Origin: Bacteroidales bacterium
GTDB lineage: Bacteria > Bacteroidota > Bacteroidia > Bacteroidales > UBA4181
Assembly: GCA_031264715.1 (NCBI GenBank)
Contig: JAISDP010000182.1
Span: 1-11,233, forward strand
Length of the DNA: 11,233 nt
Reading direction: 5' to 3'
A program made the position numbers and the translations under genes. This document shows positions 6,771 through 11,233 of this stretch, one piece after another. The first letter of the stretch is position 1, and each line of letters begins with the position of its first letter. The notes under the pieces were generated by a model, which saw nothing but the letters and a program-made list of their open reading frames with translations, made no database searches and was not told where the DNA came from.

Positions 6771-7370
6771 ATGAATTATCTGGCTCATACATACCTGTCA
6801 GGAGACAGTGACGACATTAAAATCGGGAATTTCCTCGGAGATTGGGTAAAAGGCAGCGATTACCTGAAATACTCCGAGGATATCCGGACAGGTATTATAT
6901 TGCACCGGAACATCGACTCGTTCACCGATCAACATTCCATTGTCCATTTAAGCGCCAGCCGGTTCCAGTCGCGCTACGCTAAATATTCGGGCGTGATCAT
7001 CGACATTTTGTACGATCATTACCTGGCCCACAACTGGGAGGATTTCAGCGATATATCGCTGCACAATTACGTGAGCCGGATGCATAACCTGATGCTGAAT
7101 AATTTCGAAATACTGCCCGAACGGTTGCAGAACTACCTGCCGGGATTCATGAATGAACGCTGGATTGAACGCTACGCAACGCTCGAAGGTATACGCGACG
7201 TACTCGAAACCATGTCGAAACGCACGTCGCTGCCTAATGAAACCGGGTTTGCCATTAGCGTGATGGAAGCATTTTACAATGATTTCCGACACGAGTTTTT
7301 CGACTTTTTCGGTCAGATCATCGAATTCGTCGAAAGTAAATTTATGATCTCGATACACCGTCCGATGTAG
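6771..7370 (+). CDS. acpH: Acyl carrier protein phosphodiesterase (AcpH/DUF479 family)
   Basis: Family members remove 4'-phosphopantetheine from holo-ACP, turning over the fatty-acid synthesis carrier. The 199-aa product starts MNYLAHTYLS, close to E. coli AcpH. It has the conserved blocks NFLGDWVKG with D24 (also D24 in E. coli), LHRNIDSFTDQH with H45, D49 and D53, and YDHYLAHNW with D82, H83 and H87. These are likely metal or catalytic residues of the HD-like fold. The open frame extends to a GTG at 6729, but the extra 14 residues are unlike the family, so ATG 6771 is chosen. It lies 49 nt after pssA without a visible promoter, suggesting a lipid-related operon. The activity is inferred from homology; Bacteroidetes members are little studied. 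Confidence 0.85.
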   Translation: MNYLAHTYLSGDSDDIKIGNFLGDWVKGSDYLKYSEDIRTGIILHRNIDSFTDQHSIVHLSASRFQSRYAKYSGVIIDILYDHYLAHNWEDFSDISLHNYVSRMHNLMLNNFEILPERLQNYLPGFMNERWIERYATLEGIRDVLETMSKRTSLPNETGFAISVMEAFYNDFRHEFFDFFGQIIEFVESKFMISIHRPM

Positions 7371-7502
7371 GCAATCTTTGAAAATTCTTCAGGACGCATG
7401 TATTTTCAGGATATTATGTGTAAGGATAAGTAAAAGACTGTGAAAACGCTGACAAAACTTAATTTGATAATCTTATTCGTCATTTTTATTTGTTCTTGAT
7501 AA

Positions 7503-7520
7503 TACACTTATTACACTTAT
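7503..7520 (+). repeat. Tandem 9-mer, two copies
   Basis: TACACTTAT occurs twice in direct succession (7503-7511 and 7512-7520) and is followed by a partial third copy, TACAT. It could be an iteron-like protein-binding site or simply a short tandem duplication. Confidence 0.5.
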
Positions 7521-7593
7521 TACATAAAAGGTATAAAATATTTTAACTCTATGTTTTCCAAATATATATTATCCTTTGAAAAATACAGTGTAA

Positions 7594-7625
7594 AACTGCG
7601 GGAAAAGAGAAACCTCCCCGCAGTT
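7594..7625. repeat. Long-stem hairpin upstream of the DUF3987 remnant
   Basis: AACTGCGGG (7594-7602) pairs perfectly with CCCGCAGTT (7617-7625) around a 14-nt loop. What follows is not a T-run, so it is unlikely to be an intrinsic terminator. It ends 57 nt before the DUF3987 start and could be an RNA leader structure or a recombination or replication site of the former element. Confidence 0.5.
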
Positions 7626-7682
7626 GAATAATTTCAGGATTTTAACAGGCGACGCCGCCGGATAAAAAACGAAATACTGCCG

Positions 7683-8996
7683 ATGAATCAAAACCCTGTA
7701 TCATTTGGCAAAATCAGCAGGCATTGTTGTTTCGATAAAAACTGTCCCGCCCTCAAATTCGTTAAAGTCCTTACAGTCCTTTTCCGAAAAATCCCCGAAA
7801 TCCCCAAATTCGACAACGGCGAAAGCAGAGGATTTAGAGGATACGGAAGAAAAGTCGCTACCAACAATCCCCGAAGCCGTGTATCAAAACTTGCCGAACT
7901 TTTTGCGGTGAGATTAACGCTTTGCCGCAAATTAGTCGAGCCGATACACAGAGCGTTGCGGGAACAGGCAAAAGCCGAATACGAGGAATACCAGCGGCAA
8001 TTAACCGAGTACACGACCGCCAAAGACAAGGCAGATTTGGAACGCCCGCAAGAGCCGCCTTTGCGAATGTTAATCATTCCCGCCAACAACAGTGCGACAG
8101 GGCTTTTTCAAATTCTGAATGACAATAAAGGTATAGGGCTAATTTTTGAAACAGAGGGCGACACTTTGGCGCAGACATTCAAATCGGAACACGGCAACTA
8201 TTCAGACGGTTTTCGGAAAGCGTTCCACCACGAAACAATATCTTACAACCGCCGCAAAGACCGCGAGTATGTAGAACTCGAAACGCCGCGCCTTTCGGCA
8301 TTGCTTTCGGGAACGCCCAAGCAAGTTTCAACACTTATTCCAAACGCCGAAAACGGCTTATTCAGCCGCTTTATATTCTACTATATGAATATTTTGCCCG
8401 TTTGGAAAGATGTATTTGCAGGCGACAGCGACCAAACGCTCGACGACTATTTCAGGCATTTGGGCGACCGCTTTTTTGATTTCTACAAAACCCTGCAATG
8501 CCAACCCGACCCGTTGCGCTTTTGCCTCACGGCAACGCAGCAACAGCAATTCAACGCCTATTTTTCGCAGGCTCAAAATCAATACTTGTATCTGTGCGGC
8601 ATTGATTATTTGGCGACCGTCAGGCGTTTAGGTTTGATAACTTTTCGTGTGGCAATGATACTTACCGCGTTGCGGGTAATGGATAGCGGGCATATTGCAA
8701 CGCCGCTCATTTGTAGCGATACCGATTTTCAAACCGCATTGGAATTAGTCAAAATCCTGATTCAACACGCCGCGAGGGTTTTCAGCGATTTGCCCGCCGA
8801 ACAGGAAAAGCCCAAGCAGCCCAACCAAAAGCAACTGTTTCTCGAATCCCTGCCGCCCGAATTTTCGCGGCAGGACTACCTCGCCACAGCCAAGCGGTTG
8901 GAAATCCCCGACAAAACCGCCGAAAAACACATTGCAAAATTCACGCAAAGCGGGCTGATAAACCATTTTGCACACGATAAATACAAAAAAATATAG
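7683..8996 (+). pseudogene. Decayed DUF3987 protein gene (mobile-element primase/helicase-like), frameshifted and internally deleted
   Basis: The body from about 7915 to 8996 reads as a DUF3987 protein of Bacteroidetes mobile elements. Its blocks include CRKLVEPIHRALREQ, MLIIPANNSATGLFQ, IFETEGDTLAQTF, SDGFRKAFHHETISYNRRKD, LLSGTPKQV and NAENGLFSRFIFYYMN, plus a winged-helix-like C-terminus. The family-like N-terminus lies in another frame: from about 7687 to a TGA at 7909-7911 it reads LYHLAKSAGIVV through SLPTIPEAVYQNLPNFLR. The reading from ATG 7683 covers the same bases out of frame and gives unfamiliar sequence for its first 75 or so residues. At the junction (about 7905-7915) the segment that normally carries the Walker A-type motif (GKG before the RLT-CRK block) is missing, roughly 60-70 residues from memory of the family. 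A second shift near 7686-7690 separates ATG 7683 from the true frame. A 437-aa product could still be made but would lack ATP binding. Confidence 0.7.
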
Positions 8997-9003
8997 GGAA
9001 AAG

Positions 9004-9033
9004 GGACAGTATTTGACTGTCCTTTTCGTTTTT
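9004..9033 (+). terminator. Rho-independent terminator after the DUF3987 remnant
   Basis: GGACAGT (9004-9010), loop ATTTG, ACTGTCC (9016-9022), then TTTTCGTTTTT. The stem is extended by an A-rich left arm pairing with the first T-run around a single bulged G. It insulates the downstream operon. Confidence 0.7.
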
Positions 9034-9101
9034 CTGAAAATTTTAATTTACTGATTTACAGTATCAACATTGGATTGTTGAAAACTCTTTTTCTTGTTTT
9101 T

Positions 9102-9130
9102 TTGTCAGTTTGTTTTTTGTTGTACATTTG
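9102..9130 (+). promoter_or_regulatory. Bacteroidetes-type promoter of the methyltransferase operon
   Basis: TTG (9102-9104), an 18-nt spacer, then TACATTTG (9123-9130), matching TTG-N19-TAnnTTTG within one base of spacing. It lies inside the longer open frame beginning at 9075, which supports ATG 9162 as the true start of the regulator gene. Confidence 0.7.
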
Positions 9131-9133
9131 CAC

Positions 9134-9161
9134 AAAATTGTCAAGTGAAAATTATACAAGT
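9134..9161 (+). promoter_or_regulatory. Candidate operator: two imperfect direct repeats between -7 box and start codon
   Basis: AAAATTGTCAAGT (9134-9146) and AAAATTATACAAGT (9148-9161) are imperfect copies about 14 nt apart. They fill the leader between the promoter and the ATG of the Xre regulator. Small Xre regulators of restriction-modification loci often bind such paired sites to repress themselves, so autoregulation is a reasonable inference. Confidence 0.4.
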
Positions 9162-9464
9162 ATGATATTTGCAAATAAAATCAGGGAGTTAAGGGAAAGT
9201 AAGCAGATGTTGCAACGCCACATATCTGCTGCTCTTGACATAGATAATGCGATGTATTGCAAAATAGAGCGAGGCGACCGCATTGCACGTCGAGAGCAGG
9301 TAATAAAACTTGCCGAGTTATTAGATGCCGACCAAGAAGAATTATTGAAACTTTGGTTGGCAGATAAAGTGTATGATATTGTTGGCGAAGAAAATAGTGC
9401 AAACGATATTTTGAGTATTGTTGCTGAAAGTATTGTTGAATATAAAACAACAAAACCGCTATGA
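9162..9464 (+). CDS. Xre-family helix-turn-helix regulator of the methyltransferase operon
   Basis: A 100-aa cytoplasmic DNA-binding protein. An Xre-type domain occupies about residues 4-65, with a helix-turn-helix around 17-37 (LQRHISAALDIDNAMYCKIERGDR) and the IERG signature of the fold. The C-terminal third is helical and may dimerise. Proteins of this type often sit directly upstream of DNA methyltransferases in Bacteroidetes, where they may act like restriction-modification controller proteins. The start at ATG 9162 is chosen because the promoter (9102-9130) and candidate operator lie just upstream; the in-frame extension from 9075 gives an unfamiliar hydrophobic N-terminus. Its TGA overlaps the ATG of the next gene (ATGA at 9461-9464), suggesting translational coupling. 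Confidence 0.85.
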   Translation: MIFANKIRELRESKQMLQRHISAALDIDNAMYCKIERGDRIARREQVIKLAELLDADQEELLKLWLADKVYDIVGEENSANDILSIVAESIVEYKTTKPL

Positions 9465-10294
9465 ATTATATAGACAAGAATATTGATTTTCAACAAAAAG
9501 ATGTTATTGAGGAGTTGCCCTCTCTCAAAAGCAATTTCTTTGATTTATGTATAGTTGACCCCCCTTATGGTGCTTCCTCAACAAAAAATTGGAGTTACAA
9601 CGGCGGTCAAAAGTTAAATGGTTTTGGCGGGGATTGGAAACTCACAAGCGAAGTTTGGGATTTGCTTTCGCAAAACGATTCTTTCCAAAGCACTTATTCT
9701 TGGCTAAAAGAATTGAAACGAGTAATTAAACCGACAGGGTCAATTTGGATACACTCAACCTACCATAATTCGGGTTTTGTGAACGTATGTTGCCAACTAT
9801 TAGGGTTAGAAATAATTAACGAAGTTGTTTGGTACAAACGCAATGCGTTTCCCAATCTTTCAGGTCGCCGACTGACAGCAAGCCACGAAACTATTTTGTG
9901 GGTACATAAAGGCGGCGAGAAAAAACGAGAATATGTTTTTAATTACGAAGATTCAAAAGCATTTTCTTCGTCAAGCGATTTGTTGAAAGAACAGGGAAAA
10001 CAAATGCGTACCGTTTGGGATATCCCTAACAATAAGGCAAAAGATGAAATGCAATTTGGCTCGCACCCAACACAAAAACCGCTTCGCGTTGCAGAACGGA
10101 TTTTAACTATTGCAGGTGTAAAAGGAGGCAACTTGTTAGTGCCTTTTGTCGGTTCGGGTACTGAAATGGTTGCGGGCTTGCAATACGGTATGAATGTTTT
10201 TGGTTTTGAAATCGAAACTGAATATTTTAATTTAGCAAAAGCGCGGTTAGAACACGCTTTGCAAGAAACAAAAACTCAACTATTTGCATTATGA
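9461..10294 (+). CDS. Beta-class site-specific DNA methyltransferase (N6_N4_Mtase family)
   Basis: A 277-aa S-adenosylmethionine-dependent DNA methyltransferase. The catalytic motif IV DPPYG (33-37) comes first. A central segment probably holding target-recognition residues (about 95-200) follows, then HPTQKP (202-207) and the cofactor motif GGNLLVPFVGSGTE (222-235). This IV-before-I order defines the beta class. DPPY favours N6-adenine methylation, although N4-cytosine cannot be excluded. Motif I has VPF where DPF is most common. The length is normal. The gene overlaps both neighbours by 4 nt, between the Xre regulator and a second methyltransferase of a different class, which suggests that the two modify different strands of an asymmetric site. 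The recognition sequence cannot be read here. Base composition is more AT-rich than the core genes, fitting acquisition. Confidence 0.9.
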   Translation: MNYIDKNIDFQQKDVIEELPSLKSNFFDLCIVDPPYGASSTKNWSYNGGQKLNGFGGDWKLTSEVWDLLSQNDSFQSTYSWLKELKRVIKPTGSIWIHSTYHNSGFVNVCCQLLGLEIINEVVWYKRNAFPNLSGRRLTASHETILWVHKGGEKKREYVFNYEDSKAFSSSSDLLKEQGKQMRTVWDIPNNKAKDEMQFGSHPTQKPLRVAERILTIAGVKGGNLLVPFVGSGTEMVAGLQYGMNVFGFEIETEYFNLAKARLEHALQETKTQLFAL

Positions 10295-11160
10295 ATTATC
10301 CAACAGTAATAAAATGGTCAGGCAGTAAGCGTTTAGTCGCTCAACAACTTGCACAATATTTTTCAAATTGTGAAACCTATTACGAGCCGTTTGTTGGCGG
10401 GGGTGCAATGATGCCGTTTGCCCGTACAAACAAAGGAGTTGCGAGCGATATAATTCCTGAACTGATAGACCTTTGGAACGCAATAAAAGATACTCCCTCT
10501 TTGGTTGCAGACGAATATAAAAACCGTTGGGACGACTTGCAGGAAAAAGGACAGGAAGTTTATTATCAAGTCCGTAACAGGTTTAATCAAACAAAAAACT
10601 GTTTTGATTTTCTGTTTCTTACGCGAACTTGCGTGAATGGATTGATTAGATACAACGCACAGGGCGAGTTTAATAATTCATTTCATTTGTCGCGCCCCGG
10701 TATAAATCCAGATACTCTGCGTTCTCAACTGCTTTTGTGGAGTAAGTGCATACGCAAATTCAATTTTCATAATGTTGATTACAGAGAATGTTTAGCAAAT
10801 GTAAAAGAGGGCGATTTTGTTTTTTTAGACCCGCCATATGGAGGAACAAAAGACCGCTACACACGTACAGAATTTGATTTAAACAGTTTTTATACTGAAT
10901 TAGAGAGATTAAATTCTGTTGGTGCAAAATGGCTGCTTACCTTTGATGGAACAGCAGGCGAGCGGGAATATTCCTACGCCCCGCCGTGTGAAATTTATAA
11001 ATATAAATTCTTTATAAACACAGGAAATTCCGCATTTACCAAAGTGATGGACAACAAAAAAGACACAATCCAAGAATCAGTGTATATGAATTTTAACCCT
11101 TTGCATACCCACGCAAATTTGTTTCAAGAGGTCTTTGATGAAGTCGCCGCTTGTATTTGA
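10291..11160 (+). CDS. Dam-like D12-class N6-adenine DNA methyltransferase (alpha class)
   Basis: A 289-aa methyltransferase of the D12/Dam group, which makes N6-methyladenine. The order is that of the alpha class. The N-terminal motif X-like VIKWSGSKR (6-14) and the cofactor loop YEPFVGGGAM (31-40) come first. A recognition region (about 60-165) follows, including FLTRTCVNGLIRYN and GEFNNSFH. The catalytic FLDPPYGG (179-185) comes last, then a C-terminal part with TFDGTAG and SVYMNFN. The start overlaps the previous stop by ATGA, so all three operon genes are coupled. Pairing of an alpha-class with a beta-class enzyme is typical of type IIS-like systems, where each strand of a non-palindromic target has its own enzyme. 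The family-like part ends near SVYMNFN (about residue 268); the last 20 residues overlap an opposing open frame. Confidence 0.9.
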   Translation: MNYPTVIKWSGSKRLVAQQLAQYFSNCETYYEPFVGGGAMMPFARTNKGVASDIIPELIDLWNAIKDTPSLVADEYKNRWDDLQEKGQEVYYQVRNRFNQTKNCFDFLFLTRTCVNGLIRYNAQGEFNNSFHLSRPGINPDTLRSQLLLWSKCIRKFNFHNVDYRECLANVKEGDFVFLDPPYGGTKDRYTRTEFDLNSFYTELERLNSVGAKWLLTFDGTAGEREYSYAPPCEIYKYKFFINTGNSAFTKVMDNKKDTIQESVYMNFNPLHTHANLFQEVFDEVAACI

Positions 11161-11233
11161 AAGAATATGCAGTTGAGTTTCCTTGCCAAATTCAAATGCA
11201 AAAACGATGTCTAATTTTCCCCTTTCAAGTTGT
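11077..11233 (-). CDS. Possible 3' end of a convergent gene entering from the right edge (partial, speculative)
   Basis: On the minus strand an open frame enters at the window edge and runs 51 codons to a TGA at 11079-11077. It includes the plausible stretch ERGKLDIVFAFEFGKETQLH. It overlaps the end of the D12 methyltransferase by 84 nt with codons in register on the opposite strand, which can create spurious open frames; only the 73 nt beyond 11160 are independent evidence. Position alone makes it a candidate for the missing restriction endonuclease, but I recognise no nuclease motif. A plus-strand frame is also open to the edge, so this call is weak. Confidence 0.3.
   Translation of the reverse strand, partial: QLERGKLDIVFAFEFGKETQLHILSNTSGDFIKDLLKQICVGMQRVKIHIH

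Larger units (their letters stand above)
7371..7682. other. Gene-free AT-rich stretch at the junction of core and accessory DNA
   Basis: No open frame of useful length is present on either strand. The middle (about 7440-7590) is very AT-rich and includes the tandem 9-mer at 7503-7520. A strong hairpin lies at 7594-7625. The stretch separates housekeeping genes from a mobile-element remnant, so an integration boundary probably lies here, but no matching direct repeat is visible to define it. Confidence 0.5.

Noticed and set aside
9075..9161. Hydrophobic N-terminal extension of the Xre protein, resembling a membrane anchor
   Set aside because: The bases contain the promoter and T-rich DNA, and the family normally starts at the residue encoded at 9162.
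11167..11214. Short plus-strand open frame after the second methyltransferase
   Set aside because: It encodes only 15 residues before a TAA and has no recognisable content.

Overview
The window looks like a chromosomal segment of an anaerobic member of the Bacteroidales. The core genes read like Bacteroidales homologues: a B12-dependent ribonucleotide reductase, an FprA-type flavodiiron protein, a type I asparaginase and a CDP-alcohol serine transferase. Several genes are preceded by the Bacteroidetes-type promoter (TTG about 19 nt upstream of TAnnTTTG) rather than by an E. coli-like promoter. A family such as Dysgonomonadaceae is possible, but the sequence alone does not settle this.

Layout. 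Positions 1-486 carry no gene. They hold a dense array of short palindromes and REP-like repeats, followed by a candidate promoter and a hairpin in the leader of nrdJ. nrdJ (487-3072, +) is a class II, adenosylcobalamin-dependent ribonucleotide reductase ending at a good intrinsic terminator (3199-3225). A second palindrome cluster (3267-3455) follows and shares modules, in opposite orientation, with the first; its last hairpin touches the stop codon of fprA. fprA (3454-4680, -) has a textbook Bacteroidetes promoter. ansA (4851-5891, -) is transcribed divergently from a pssA-acpH pair (5972-6721 and 6771-7370, +), and the two divergent promoters appear to overlap.

From about 7371 the character changes. 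An AT-rich, gene-free stretch of 312 bp carries a tandem 9-mer and a strong hairpin. It is followed by a decayed DUF3987 gene of the kind found on Bacteroidetes mobile elements (7683-8996), which has lost its ATP-binding segment and lies in two reading frames. After a terminator comes a compact, AT-rich three-gene operon: a small Xre-family regulator, a beta-class DNA methyltransferase (motif order IV then I) and a Dam-like alpha-class (D12) adenine methyltransferase. The genes are joined by two 4-nt ATGA overlaps. This looks like the modification half of a restriction-modification system for an asymmetric site. No endonuclease lies fully in the window, but an open frame enters from the right edge on the minus strand and converges on the second methyltransferase.

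Working together: the left two thirds is housekeeping (dNTP synthesis without oxygen, O2/NO detoxification, asparagine use, phosphatidylethanolamine precursor synthesis, ACP turnover). The right third is an acquired accessory island combining a remnant of mobile DNA with a restriction-modification locus. No wholly new system is evident. The most unusual items are the modular palindromes flanking nrdJ, the split DUF3987 gene and the two-class methyltransferase operon with its candidate operator.
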